Shown: piece by piece, positions 1 to 8,006 of the stretch
Layout: each line of letters starts with the position of its first letter
Numbering within the stretch: position 1 is the stretch's first letter
Assembly: GCA_001798595.1 (NCBI GenBank)
Contig: MGSS01000003.1
Span: forward strand, 1 to 49,926
DNA: 49,926 nt
DNA from: Deltaproteobacteria bacterium RIFCSPLOWO2_12_FULL_60_19
Lineage (GTDB): Bacteria > Desulfobacterota > Binatia > UBA9968
Direction: 5' to 3'
Program-made: the position numbers and the translations under genes
Notes under the pieces: generated by a model
Seen by the model: the letters and a program-made list of their open reading frames with translations, nothing else
Database searches by the model: none
What the model was told of the DNA's origin: nothing

Positions 1-368
1 ATCAACAGAAGTTGGAAGTTGCCGGTGAGGACATATTCCCGCACGGCCGCGTTCAAACATCCCCTGAGCACCAGCGCCACTTCGACTCCCATTTTTGTTA
101 AGGCATCCCTGGCGACGGCGATTTTTCTTTCCGCCAATCGCGTCTGTTTCTCCCAAGAGTATCGAGCCGAGAGTCTCTGCGCCTTCCACATCGCCTTGCG
201 CGGCGATTCGGTCGTTATCCAATGATCCCTCAGCCATGGCCGCAGGCTCGCGGGATAGGGCATAAGAAAAGTAACTTTAGCTCCGGGCTTGGCTACTTTC
301 TGAAGGATAGAGGCGATCTCCTGGATTTGATCGTCCCGTTTCAGCGCCACCAGAATTTTTTCCGCCAT
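1..368 (-). CDS. Universal-stress-like protein, 3' part outside window
   Basis: The reading frame opens at an ATG at 368, preceded by a good AGGAGGG ribosome site, and runs without a stop to the left edge, giving about 122 visible residues. The protein begins MAEKILVALKRDD and continues with an alpha/beta pattern (KVTFLMPYP, then a long charged helix, then MGVEVALVLRG and a segment ending near NFQLLL). That resembles the UspA-type nucleotide-binding fold, in which a first strand carries the IL(V/I)A motif and later strands carry a Gly-rich loop. The Gly-rich loop itself would lie beyond the edge, so ATP binding cannot be judged. No neighbour gives a functional hint; the next gene on this strand is separated by a repeat. 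The family assignment is moderate, the existence of the gene is solid. Confidence 0.6.
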   Translation of the reverse strand, partial: MAEKILVALKRDDQIQEIASILQKVAKPGAKVTFLMPYPASLRPWLRDHWITTESPRKAMWKAQRLSARYSWEKQTRLAERKIAVARDALTKMGVEVALVLRGCLNAAVREYVLTGNFQLLL

Positions 369-852
369 CGTTCTTCCCTCCTTCGTTCGACTTCTGTTTG
401 ATTGCTATGGCAACCGGCGTGCCAAAAGAGGACGACCGGCGAAAATATCCGCAAGTTCTTGAATTGGCTGGGAACTCACTGGCGACGGGCTTCGGGGAGA
501 GCTGGCGCGCGAAAGAAAAGTGTAGCGAAGATGCAGCGCTCTAGGAGCGAAAATGCTTCACTCCTTATCACGAAACGCTTGACCTGGATTCCTCCGAAGG
601 CGAGCCCTCACGGCGCGAGTCTTCGGGCCGCGGCCGATAGGTAGTTACCATGAGTCGAACCATTCTCATCGGACGTCCGCGGCCCTCTCCCTCGCGCCCC
701 TCGGCCTCGCAGGGAAAGACGGCGCCCGTTCGAGGAGCCTGCGCATCCGATACTGCCGGTGAGAATAAGCAGCGACCCATTGCGCAGGCTCGGAGAGCGG
801 GTGGCGTCTTTCATACGGACAAGGCTCCGCGTGAAAGTCCGGCGTACAGGAT
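369..852. other. Gene-poor stretch with dispersed repeat
   Basis: This stretch separates the stress-like gene from the signalling operon. Its right half (589-811) is one copy of a dispersed repeat also found near 40.2 kb. The left half (about 400-560) contains only short overlapping frames, including a 45-codon ATG frame at 407-544, with no recognisable product and no convincing ribosome site. I see no RNA gene here. Confidence 0.5.
589..811 (-). repeat. Dispersed 223-bp repeat, copy A (inverted relative to copy B)
   Basis: The reverse complement of this segment aligns without any gap to 40090-40312. A hand count gives about 29 mismatches in 223 positions, roughly 87 percent identity. Both copies carry a frame of about 70 codons starting ATGGGT that stays open, with a shared core containing EAEGREGEGRGRPMR and RPRPEDSR. 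The mismatches are spread over all codon positions and many change the residue, so the open frame may be a by-product of GC-rich sequence. No terminal inverted repeats, target duplications or transposase are visible. Internal palindromes (GGACGTCC, CGGCCGCGGCCCG) suggest a structured element. Confidence 0.75.
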
Positions 853-2205
853 TCACTCGATATGCAGGCTCTTCATTAATCTGGCGAGATGGGTTCGGTG
901 AAGGCCGAGGGTTTTGGCGGCGGCGGCCTGATTGCCTTGCGAGTCCCGCAGCGCCCTCAGGATCAGCTGTTTTTTCGAGGCTTCCAGGTGGTCCCGGTAA
1001 GAGAGATTGTCCGCCGGCGCCGTAAGCTCCGTGCCGACGATGCGCGGCGGCAGGTCGTGGAGCGCGACTTTGGGTCCCTGGCCGAGAACTACCGCGCGCT
1101 CGATCACATTGGCCAGCTCCCTCACGTTGCCGGGCCACCGATAACGGACGAGTTTCTCCTCGGCCTCCCGGCTGACCTCGGTGAAAGGTTTTTTGGTCTC
1201 GGAACAGAAGCGCTTCAGAAAAAAATGGGCCAGCTCGGGAATGTCCTCAGCGCGTTCCCTCAAGGGCGGAAGGGTGATGGGAATTACGTTGAGACGGTAA
1301 TATAGATCCTCGCGGAAGCGGCCTTCCTTGACCGCCGCATCCAAGTCGCGGTTCGTAGCCGCGACGATTCTTACGTCCACATGGATGGGTTTGGTCCCTC
1401 CAACCCGCTCAAACTCCCGTTCCTGGAGAAATCTCAAGAACTTTGTTTGAAGTTCCGGCGAAATATCGCCGGCCTCGTCAAGAAATACCGTCCCGCCATG
1501 AGCCAGTTCCATCTTGCCTTTTTTAGCCTGGTGGGCTCCGGTAAATGCTCCTTTTTCGTGGCCGAACAGTTCACTCTCCAGGAGTTCCTTAGAGAGACCG
1601 ACGCAGTTGATGGCAATAAATGGTCCGCCTTTCCGCTCACCCCACTTGTGGACGCCCCGGGCAAAGATTTCCTTGCCCGTGCCACTTTCACCTAGAAGTA
1701 AGACAGTGGCCTTGCTCGTGGCTGCCTTCTTAGCTAAATCTATCGCCTGGTTCATCTTGGCGCTCGTGCCCACAATCAGACGGTAGCGCTCGTCTACCTC
1801 TCCCGAAAGCAGTTCCACCCCTCTCTTGAGCCTTTCTCGCTCCAGGGCCTTTTGCACTATGAGGGCGATGTGGTCCGGCTCAAACGGCTTAGGGATAAAA
1901 TCATACGCCCCTTCCTTCATCGCTTGAACGGCCCGTTCGATCGTGCCGTAGGCCGTGATCATCACCACAGTGGTATCGATCTCTCTCCGACGAATCTCCG
2001 TGAGAACCTCGAGGCCGTTCATGCCGGGCATCTCGATGTCCAGAAGAACCATCTGCGGGCTCTGTTTTTCCAGAAGCTCTAAGCCCTCTTTACCACCAGG
2101 GGCCGCTAGGACTCGGCAACCCAAGGATTCCAGACGATCTCTTAAGACTTCCCGGATGTCCGGGTCATCGTCCACCACAAGGACGGTCCCACTAAAGGAT
2201 TTCAT
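853..2205 (-). CDS. NtrC-family sigma54-dependent response regulator
   Basis: 450 residues from the ATG at 2205 with three standard parts. The receiver (about 6-125) has acidic residues D12/D13, phospho-acceptor D56 in LLDIEMP and Lys in IPKPFE. The AAA+ sigma54 activation domain (about 150-375) shows Walker A GESGTGKE, the sigma54-contact loop GAFTGA, Walker B TVFLDEAGD and an Arg-rich sensor region. The C-terminal Fis-type helix-turn-helix ends GLHRTHLARLMKSLHIE. It should activate RNA polymerase-sigma54 promoters after phosphorylation by the kinase encoded upstream in the operon. The frame extends further upstream, but those residues are a shifted reading of a duplicated neighbour, so the ATG matching the paralogue is chosen; it lacks a clear Shine-Dalgarno. 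The receiver is about 90 percent identical to that of the next gene upstream. Confidence 0.93.
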   Translation of the reverse strand: MKSFSGTVLVVDDDPDIREVLRDRLESLGCRVLAAPGGKEGLELLEKQSPQMVLLDIEMPGMNGLEVLTEIRRREIDTTVVMITAYGTIERAVQAMKEGAYDFIPKPFEPDHIALIVQKALERERLKRGVELLSGEVDERYRLIVGTSAKMNQAIDLAKKAATSKATVLLLGESGTGKEIFARGVHKWGERKGGPFIAINCVGLSKELLESELFGHEKGAFTGAHQAKKGKMELAHGGTVFLDEAGDISPELQTKFLRFLQEREFERVGGTKPIHVDVRIVAATNRDLDAAVKEGRFREDLYYRLNVIPITLPPLRERAEDIPELAHFFLKRFCSETKKPFTEVSREAEEKLVRYRWPGNVRELANVIERAVVLGQGPKVALHDLPPRIVGTELTAPADNLSYRDHLEASKKQLILRALRDSQGNQAAAAKTLGLHRTHLARLMKSLHIE

Positions 2206-2213
2206 GAATATCG

Positions 2214-2288
2214 CTACGGGGCGATGCTGTGGACCTTTTCGATCTTGGCCTTCAGCTCTTCCCACTCAAAGGGCTTAAGAACGTATTT
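2214..2288 (-). pseudogene. Duplicated tail of the receiver gene
   Basis: Read on the minus strand this segment encodes the end of a receiver domain (KYVLKPFEWEELKAKIEKV, then HSIAP and a stop). It is nearly the same as the last 24 codons of the gene at 3334-3702. The stop-to-ATG spacing to the next gene is also conserved. Everything 5' of it is missing. It marks the left boundary of a tandem duplication of roughly 450 bp (about 1834-2287 against 2954-3407) that also copied the receiver of the following gene. Confidence 0.8.
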
Positions 2289-2317
2289 ATGGATTTGTGA
2301 CGGTCATAAAGTTTCCG

Positions 2318-3325
2318 CTAAACGTTTTCTTTTTGCCCTTTGAGATCCGTAATATTAAAGGCGCTGACTGGGCGGACAAATCCCTTCAGGTGCAATTCGT
2401 TGATCGGCTCAGCCTCTACCAAGCCTTCGATCCTGCTAAGCGTCTTTTGATCGGTAAGGATCTGGCCACCCTTGGCCTCCCCGCATAGGCGGGAGGCGAG
2501 ATTCGTTACATTGCCGATCGCCCCATAGTCCATCCGACCTTGAAAGCCGATATTCCCAACAGCCGCGTAGCCGGCAGCCAGCCCTATCCCTAAATCCAGG
2601 TCGTAGCCTTTTTTTAACCATCCGACCCGGAGCTCTTTCGCCCTATCACGCATTTCCAGAGTCATACGCACTGCTCTCTCCGTGTGATCCTTGTAGGGCA
2701 TAGGGGCGTTGAAGAAGGTCATGATTCCGTCTCCGGTAAAACGCTCCAGAGTTCCCTCAAACTTAAATATCAGCTTGCCCATTTCCGCATGGTAGATCCT
2801 GAGCAGCTGTAGCACCTCTTCGGGCTCGGCGGCGTCAGAGAACGCGGTAAAACCGCGCAAGTCCAGGAAAACTACGGTGATCTCACGGCGGCGGCTTGCG
2901 AAGAGGTTGGTATCCTCCCCTTCCGAGAGGATATTTACTTCTCTTTTCAGCCTTTCTCGCTCAAAGGCCTTTTGCACTATGAGGGCAATATGGTCCGGCT
3001 CAAACGGCTTAGGGATAAAATCATACGCCCCATCCTTCATTGCTTGAACGGCGCGATCGACCGTGCCGTAAGCGGTGATCATAACTACAGTAACATCGAT
3101 CTCTCGCCTGCGAATCTCTTTGAGAACCTCGAGGCCGTTCATGCCCGGCATCTCGATGTCCAGAAGGACCATTTGCGGGCTTTGCTTCTCCAGTAGCTCT
3201 AGGCCCGCCTGACCGCTGGGGGCCAGTAATACCCGGCAACCCAAGGATTCCAGACGATCTCTTAAGACCTCCCGGATGTCCGGGTCATCGTCCACCACAA
3301 GGATGGTCCCGCTGAAGGATTTCAT
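2318..3325 (-). CDS. Response regulator with class III nucleotide cyclase output
   Basis: 335 residues. The receiver (about 6-125, D56 in LLDIEMP) is followed by a short linker and a class III adenylate/guanylate cyclase catalytic domain. Visible cyclase features are the metal-binding aspartates in VVFLDLRGFT and FTGDGIMTFF, and the transition-state Asn and Arg in NVTNLASRL. The usual purine-specifying Lys before the second Asp is Arg (LERFTGDG) and the later Asp is Asn (AIGNVTN), so the cyclised nucleotide cannot be called from sequence. The ATG at 3325 lies 8 nt after the stop of the receiver gene, implying translational coupling. It probably makes cAMP or a related second messenger under control of the upstream kinase (inference). 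It shares a recent duplicated receiver with the sigma54 activator downstream. Confidence 0.9.
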   Translation of the reverse strand: MKSFSGTILVVDDDPDIREVLRDRLESLGCRVLLAPSGQAGLELLEKQSPQMVLLDIEMPGMNGLEVLKEIRRREIDVTVVMITAYGTVDRAVQAMKDGAYDFIPKPFEPDHIALIVQKAFERERLKREVNILSEGEDTNLFASRRREITVVFLDLRGFTAFSDAAEPEEVLQLLRIYHAEMGKLIFKFEGTLERFTGDGIMTFFNAPMPYKDHTERAVRMTLEMRDRAKELRVGWLKKGYDLDLGIGLAAGYAAVGNIGFQGRMDYGAIGNVTNLASRLCGEAKGGQILTDQKTLSRIEGLVEAEPINELHLKGFVRPVSAFNITDLKGQKENV

Positions 3326-3333
3326 GAATATCG

Positions 3334-3702
3334 CTACAGGGCGATGTTGTAGACTTTCTCGATCTTGGCCTTCATTTCCTCCCACTCAAAGGGCTTCAGA
3401 ACGTATTCATTGGCCCCTTTGGCCATGGCTTCGATGGCTGCCTCTCGGGTGGAGGAGGAGGTGATAATGATGATGGGGATTTTGGTGTCCCTCTTACGGA
3501 TCCGCTCCAAGGCCTCAATCCCGCCCATCTCCGGCATCTTGACGTCCAGGAAGATCCCATCGAATCTTTCCGTGGAAAGCTTCTTTAATGCCTCCAGGCC
3601 GTTCCCAGCGGTTGCCACGGTGAATCCATAAGCCTCCAGCCGATCCTGAATCACCTCAACGATGTCTGCCTCATCATCGACGACGAGGACCTTAAGTCCC
3701 AT
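3334..3702 (-). CDS. Stand-alone receiver (CheY-like) protein
   Basis: 122 residues, a single receiver domain. D9/D10 form the acidic pocket, D53 in FLDVKMPE is the phospho-acceptor, the switch Ser/Thr lies in ITSSST and the conserved Lys in LKPFEW. The ATG at 3702 has AGGAGG five nucleotides upstream; a GTG at 3708 is also in frame but overlaps the spacer. The gene sits 10 nt after the kinase and 8 nt before the receiver-cyclase, so it is in the middle of the operon and may act as a phosphate shuttle or sink. Its 3' end was copied in the tandem duplication seen at 2214-2288. Confidence 0.92.
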   Translation of the reverse strand: MGLKVLVVDDEADIVEVIQDRLEAYGFTVATAGNGLEALKKLSTERFDGIFLDVKMPEMGGIEALERIRKRDTKIPIIIITSSSTREAAIEAMAKGANEYVLKPFEWEEMKAKIEKVYNIAL

Positions 3703-3712
3703 AACCACCTCC

Positions 3713-5401
3713 TCACTGCGCAGGCATCTCGATCTGAAGCGGCTGTTGCGCAGGCACGGTAAACGAGAAGGTACTCCCTCCGCCTATGGCACTTTCCAAC
3801 CAGATCTTTCCCCCGTGCATTTCCACAAGGACCTTAGAAATGGCCAGGCCAAGCCCCGTCCCTCTGGCTTTCTGTTTTCCTGTTTGGTCAATCTGATAGA
3901 ACCGGTCGAAGATTTTTTCCGCCTCCTCCGGAGCGATACCCGGTCCCGTGTCCGTAACGGAGATCTGCGTCCACTGATCCCCGTTTCTGTTGACGGCAAC
4001 GGTCACCTTTCCGTGAGGCGGGGTGAACTTGACCGCATTGCCGACTAGATTCATCAGCACCTGAGTGATTTTGTCTCGATCCGCCCAAGCAGTCACGCCG
4101 ATATCAGGAGAGGCAACTTCAAGACTAATCAACTTCTCCGTCGCCACAGGCCTTATGCTCTCTGCGACCTCTTGGGCTAGAGTGACGAGAGAAAGGTAGG
4201 CGGACTTGAGATCGATTTTCCCCGCTTCGATTCTTGAGAGATCCAGGACATTGTTGATGAGCCGCGTGAGCCGGTCGGCGTTCGATTTCATGCGCGTGAG
4301 ATAGCGGGTCTGTTTTTCGTTCAGCGGGCCGGTGATGCCGTCCAGCATGTTGTCCGCGGAGCCTTTGATGGCAGTGAGGGGTGTTCTCAGCTCGTGGGAG
4401 ACGTTTGAAACAAAGTCCGACTTCATCCTGTCGAGCTCTCTGAGCCTCTGTTCGTACCGCTTTTTCTCGGTGATGTCCCTGGCCAGATGGAGAAAACCGC
4501 TTACATTGCCTACCTTGTCATTGATGGGCGAGACCGCCAAGGCCACGTCAATCATGACGCCGTCTTTCCTTTTCCTACGAACCTCCAGGTTACGGATTAT
4601 CCCTGTAAGCTGGACCTTGTTCCGAACCTCTTCCAATTCCCTCATGCGGTCTGGAGGAAGCAGAATCGCCAGGCTTTGTCCGATAGCTTCATCCTTGCTG
4701 TAGCCAAAAATAACCTCCGCTCCACGGTTCCATGTCAGTATGCGGTCCTCCAGATTCGTGGAGAGGATAGCGTCGCCGGCATTCTCTACAAGATCCTCGA
4801 TATAGGCCTTGCCTTTGGCGACCTCATCATAGAGCTGGGCATGCTCCAGCGCCATACCTAGCTGGGAGCCGAACGCCTTTAAGAGACTAATTTCCTTTTT
4901 CAAGAACTTATGTAGCTTCCGGCTCCCGATGACCATGACCCCTAGAACGCGGTTCTTAGACATGACTGGAACCCACACCGCGGAGATTAGCCCCGCTTGC
5001 TCCATGGTCCGGTTCTTGAAGACGGGATCTTTGCGAATGTCGGAAGAGATATGCGGCTCGCGAGTCTCAAAGATGATTGTGGCAACGTTACGTCGCTCTG
5101 AATCTATAGAAACGACACGACTCAGGTACTCGGGGGCATTGAGGCCTCGGGCGGCCCGGACGACTAAATTACTAGTCCCCGGCTCCAAAATACGAAGAAA
5201 ACCTGCATCAAAACGGAGGATCTCCAACGATTTATCCAGGGTATCATTGAGGACCTTCTCCGTGTCCAGGGATTGAGTCGTGGTTTCCGCGATGGTGAGA
5301 AGGGCTGAAAGGTGTCGGGTCTGCGCAACTAATTGTGCTCTTGCAGGCAGGTTTGAGGAGGGCTTCTCTCTCGCGCTCTGGGGCCGCGTCGACCTTGACA
5401 T
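3713..5401 (-). CDS. Cytoplasmic GAF-PAS sensor histidine kinase
   Basis: 562 residues without transmembrane segments. Order: a GAF domain (about 33-190), a PAS domain (about 198-312, ending DITEKK, followed by a coiled linker), a HisKA dimerisation domain with phospho-acceptor H336 in SHELRTPLTAI, and an ATPase domain (about 435-550) with NLVGNAVKFT, DTGPGIAPEE and GTGLGLAI boxes. It should sense a soluble ligand or redox signal through GAF or PAS and phosphorylate the receivers encoded immediately downstream. The start ATG lies 7 nt after the stop of the preceding gene, suggesting coupling, with only a weak ribosome site of its own. Confidence 0.93.
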   Translation of the reverse strand: MSRSTRPQSAREKPSSNLPARAQLVAQTRHLSALLTIAETTTQSLDTEKVLNDTLDKSLEILRFDAGFLRILEPGTSNLVVRAARGLNAPEYLSRVVSIDSERRNVATIIFETREPHISSDIRKDPVFKNRTMEQAGLISAVWVPVMSKNRVLGVMVIGSRKLHKFLKKEISLLKAFGSQLGMALEHAQLYDEVAKGKAYIEDLVENAGDAILSTNLEDRILTWNRGAEVIFGYSKDEAIGQSLAILLPPDRMRELEEVRNKVQLTGIIRNLEVRRKRKDGVMIDVALAVSPINDKVGNVSGFLHLARDITEKKRYEQRLRELDRMKSDFVSNVSHELRTPLTAIKGSADNMLDGITGPLNEKQTRYLTRMKSNADRLTRLINNVLDLSRIEAGKIDLKSAYLSLVTLAQEVAESIRPVATEKLISLEVASPDIGVTAWADRDKITQVLMNLVGNAVKFTPPHGKVTVAVNRNGDQWTQISVTDTGPGIAPEEAEKIFDRFYQIDQTGKQKARGTGLGLAISKVLVEMHGGKIWLESAIGGGSTFSFTVPAQQPLQIEMPAQ

Positions 5402-5408
5402 GCTTACT

Positions 5409-6002
5409 CTACGGATGAGCCGCTCCGCCTAAATTAAAATTTGCTTCAAGAAAAGCCACCAGGGCATTGTTGCCGCCGGTGCCTTTAGCCCAGTGTTTTA
5501 GTGCGGTTTCAACTTTTGCCTCGTTCTGAGGGGTTTGAGGGGGGTTTTGAAAGCCAACCGTCAATGTACCTGCTTTACGGTTTTTAGCTTTTATACAAAC
5601 GTACCGCCGCCAATTGAAATGCAATACCCTCGCATCCTGGTCGAACGGGTCACGTTGGTGCCCAGAGGTCGGGTCGGGTTTTTTCTCCTGGTCATGGTCA
5701 TTAGGATATTTTCGCTTCGCGTGATTAGCGGGGTCTCCGTAAGCCTCACTATAAACTGGCGAACCGTGATTCCCCCCAATTGGGTTGAACGCACTCGGTG
5801 GTTGTTCGACCCACGCACACCAAATAGGAGCAGCCGTTGACTGATTCGTTTCATTCAGGCGGCAGTTAACCAGTATTTTAGTACCAGCAGGAAACCCCGA
5901 TTGTCCGATTAGGTCAGGCAGCACAGAGTTTTTTAGTAGCTTCTCTAAGTCCTGAATCTCTGGAGTGGCTCTGGTAAGGTTAGCGTCAACATTTTGAGCC
6001 AT
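5409..6002 (-). CDS. Unknown protein heading the kinase operon
   Basis: 197 residues starting MAQNVDANLTRATPEIQDLE, without signal peptide or membrane segment. I do not recognise the family. The central part is rich in Pro, Asp, Lys and Asn (EKKPDPTSGHQRDPFDQD). The last third alternates strands and a helix (RRYVCIKAKNRKAGTLTVGF then a helix ending ALKHWAKGTGG), faintly like the end of a GAF-type sensor. It ends 7 nt before the histidine kinase start, so it very likely works with that kinase, perhaps as its input or partner. Its base composition is less GC-rich than its neighbours. Function unknown. Confidence 0.65.
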   Translation of the reverse strand: MAQNVDANLTRATPEIQDLEKLLKNSVLPDLIGQSGFPAGTKILVNCRLNETNQSTAAPIWCAWVEQPPSAFNPIGGNHGSPVYSEAYGDPANHAKRKYPNDHDQEKKPDPTSGHQRDPFDQDARVLHFNWRRYVCIKAKNRKAGTLTVGFQNPPQTPQNEAKVETALKHWAKGTGGNNALVAFLEANFNLGGAAHP

Positions 6003-6294
6003 ATGCGCCCCCGTTCTTTGTTGCTGAATTTGGCTTTGTTACACACCGGTAAAAACAAACCTCGGCCGGCTGAAAGCCAGTCGGCCCCTAAAGGTGCGAA
6101 TCAACGATGTTGCCTGATCGGTATCGACAGGCAGATTGGTTATAAAAATCATTTATCGCAACTCGTCCGAGCTGTCAAGGCGGCACAGGCGGCACAGGCG
6201 CCTTGGGCCGCCCCCTGGCTGCCGGAACGCGTTGACATAGGCGGGAATTTCTAATATTTACCTTGCATTACGGTAGCAAAGGCGGTCCCGGCGT

Positions 6295-6480
6295 ATGCAA
6301 GAGCTAAGCGGCCTACAGAATTTTTTAGAGATCGTTACCAAGCCCGATAATATCCCCATCGTGGGCATGCTTCTTCTGATCCTTTTCTTTACCTGGATCG
6401 GCATGAGGCAGGCCTTTCGCCACGACAAACTCATCGCGGAGGGCAGGAAGGACGAGATCCCGGAAGAGATGTGGAAGTAG
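6295..6480 (+). CDS. Small single-span membrane protein
   Basis: 61 residues with one transmembrane helix (IPIVGMLLLILFFTWIG, about residues 21-37) and a charged C-terminal tail ending EEMWK. One nucleotide separates its stop from the start of the TPR gene, and the ferredoxin gene follows, so the three form an operon. It may anchor or organise an electron-transfer or assembly complex; this is inference from context only. The family is not recognised by name. Confidence 0.7.
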   Translation: MQELSGLQNFLEIVTKPDNIPIVGMLLLILFFTWIGMRQAFRHDKLIAEGRKDEIPEEMWK

Positions 6481-6481
6481 G

Positions 6482-7327
6482 ATGTCCAGCATCCGGGGCT
6501 TCGCTCTTCTGGCCGTCTTCGCCGCCGTCAACCTTTCGCTCGCTCACAGCGCCGAAAATCCCCTCTCTCGCGAACAACGCCGGGAACTGGGCAAGAAATA
6601 TCTGGCCGAAGGAAAGCCCAAAGAGGCGAAAGATCTCTTCGAGGAGCTGTCCAAGAGTTATCCCAAGGAGGCCGAGATCCATTTATTCCTGGCGCTGGCC
6701 TCTCTGAGACTCCGCGATCCGACCGCGGCGGAGATCGCCGTGCGGCGAGCGCTCAGCCTGGAGCCGAACCACGTGGAAGCCGGGACGTTGCTCGGCTGGA
6801 TCGCCATGGAAGTCCGGCGCGACTATCCCACCGCCGTTCAGGCTTATGCGCGGGTTGTCGAATTAAAACCCGATCGGCCCGAGGCGCTGAACAATCTTGG
6901 CGTGGCGTTAAAGAAAAACGGAGAGTTGGACAAGGCGATTGAAAATTTCAACCGGGCGGTGGCGCTTAAAAGCGATTACGCCGAGGCGCTCAGCAACCGC
7001 GGCTGGGCCTACGTGGAGCAAAGGAAGTGGCGCGAAGCCCAGGCGGACTTCGAGCAGGCGCTCAAAGTCAACGCCGAGGACGAAGCGGCGCTCTACGGCC
7101 TCTCGCAAGTCTTGAGAGAAAGCCGCGATTATGCCGGCGCCGGGCAGGCGCTCCGGCGGCTGATCGCCCGTGCGCCGAATTTCGTCTATTGGCTGGAATG
7201 GGGCAGGGTGGAGCTGGTGCGCTACTACTGGGTCTTTCTTTTGGTGGCGGTTTTGGTTTATCTTCAAGGTCGGTATCGAAGAACAAGGAGAAGATCCGAT
7301 GGCGGAGGCGACGGCCAAAAAACGTAA
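6482..7327 (+). CDS. Secreted, C-terminally anchored TPR protein
   Basis: 281 residues. An N-terminal signal-like segment (about 1-24, FALLAVFAAVNLSLAHSA) is followed by about six tetratricopeptide repeats (about 30-240). Clear TPR signatures are PEALNNLGVALKKNGELDKA and YAEALSNRGWAYVEQRKW. Near the C-terminus a membrane helix (YYWVFLLVAVLVYLQG) precedes a basic tail, RRTRRRSDGGG. The repeats would sit outside the cytoplasmic membrane as a protein-binding scaffold. The last 29 nt overlap the start of the ferredoxin gene, indicating coupled expression. Confidence 0.88.
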   Translation: MSSIRGFALLAVFAAVNLSLAHSAENPLSREQRRELGKKYLAEGKPKEAKDLFEELSKSYPKEAEIHLFLALASLRLRDPTAAEIAVRRALSLEPNHVEAGTLLGWIAMEVRRDYPTAVQAYARVVELKPDRPEALNNLGVALKKNGELDKAIENFNRAVALKSDYAEALSNRGWAYVEQRKWREAQADFEQALKVNAEDEAALYGLSQVLRESRDYAGAGQALRRLIARAPNFVYWLEWGRVELVRYYWVFLLVAVLVYLQGRYRRTRRRSDGGGDGQKT

Positions 7328-7853
7328 GGGAACGGCGCTCCTCGCCGTGATGAACGAGAACTGTTCGAGCTGCGCGGGCTCGCCCATATGCGAGCTCCAT
7401 TGTCCGGTCGACGGGTGCATCAATCTACTCTACGAGGAGACGCCGCAAGGGGGGCTGAAGCCCTACCGGGTCTGGGTAGACAATGAAAAGTGCATCGGTT
7501 GCCAGATGTGCTACAGCGACGACCTCACCAAAATCCACCAGCACAAGGAGACCGGAGAACTCTTCTACGAGTACGCCGGCAGATTCTACGACAGCTCCAA
7601 AAAGCCGCTCGAGGCGGACAAAATGCCGAAGAAGTTCCAGCTCCAACTGGTAGGCACGGAGTCGGAGGACCGCCTCGACAAGAAGATCTGCCCGTGGGAC
7701 GCGATCAAGATGTACGAATACGACGAGGGGCTGGAAGTCTCGCAATATTTTTACGACGCGGAAAAAATCAAAAAAGTAAGCGGCGTTTACGTCGTCGAAG
7801 CCGAAGAGAAAGAGCGGCTGGAGGAGAAGCAGGGGGAGCTCTACGGCGGATAG
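7299..7853 (+). CDS. Two-cluster 4Fe-4S ferredoxin-like protein
   Basis: 184 residues from the ATG at 7299, chosen because AAGGAG lies upstream at normal spacing. Two cysteine groups are visible: a CxxCx6CxxxCP-like set (CSSCAGSPICELHCPVDGC) and a CxxCxxC set (CIGCQMC) that is completed by a distant CPWDAI. This arrangement fits two iron-sulfur clusters with a long insertion between the third and fourth ligand of the second. The tail is rich in Glu and Lys. It is likely a soluble electron carrier for an oxidoreductase not encoded in the window. It overlaps the TPR gene by 29 nt. Confidence 0.85.
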   Translation: MAEATAKKRKGTALLAVMNENCSSCAGSPICELHCPVDGCINLLYEETPQGGLKPYRVWVDNEKCIGCQMCYSDDLTKIHQHKETGELFYEYAGRFYDSSKKPLEADKMPKKFQLQLVGTESEDRLDKKICPWDAIKMYEYDEGLEVSQYFYDAEKIKKVSGVYVVEAEEKERLEEKQGELYGG

Positions 7854-7885
7854 CAGGCTGTAACGCTTGAATCGCTATCGGCGCT

Positions 7886-7963
7886 CCGTTCGCACTTCGA
7901 CGCGCTCAGTACGAACGGAACAAGGGAAAGGCCGTTCGTGGTGAGCCTGTCGAACCACAACGG
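7886..7963. repeat. Two intergenic palindromes, GAGC-TGTCGAA family
   Basis: Two hairpins lie between the ferredoxin and carboxyltransferase genes. The first (7886-7918) has CCGTTCG and CGAACGG arms. The second (7932-7963) has CCGTTCGTGG and CCACAACGG arms around a TGAGCCTGTCGAA core. Related units occur inside 48439-48570. This core is a widespread intergenic repeat type in several bacterial phyla (known from general experience, not searched here). It may terminate or stabilise transcripts. Confidence 0.75.
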
Positions 7964-8006
7964 CGCTTGCGGTTTCGCTGTTACGTGAGGATAGGCGGGT
8001 TTAGGC

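Noticed and set aside
402-644. Plus-strand frame as a gene
   Set aside because: No ribosome site, no recognisable family, and its 3' part overlaps the dispersed repeat.
568-780. 70-codon frame inside repeat copy A as a conserved protein
   Set aside because: The matching frame in copy B is open, but substitutions do not favour silent positions; treated as part of the repeat pending a proper test.
2206-2265. Longer start for the sigma54 activator at 2265
   Set aside because: The added residues are an out-of-frame reading of the duplicated receiver tail, and the same happens in the paralogue upstream of 3325.
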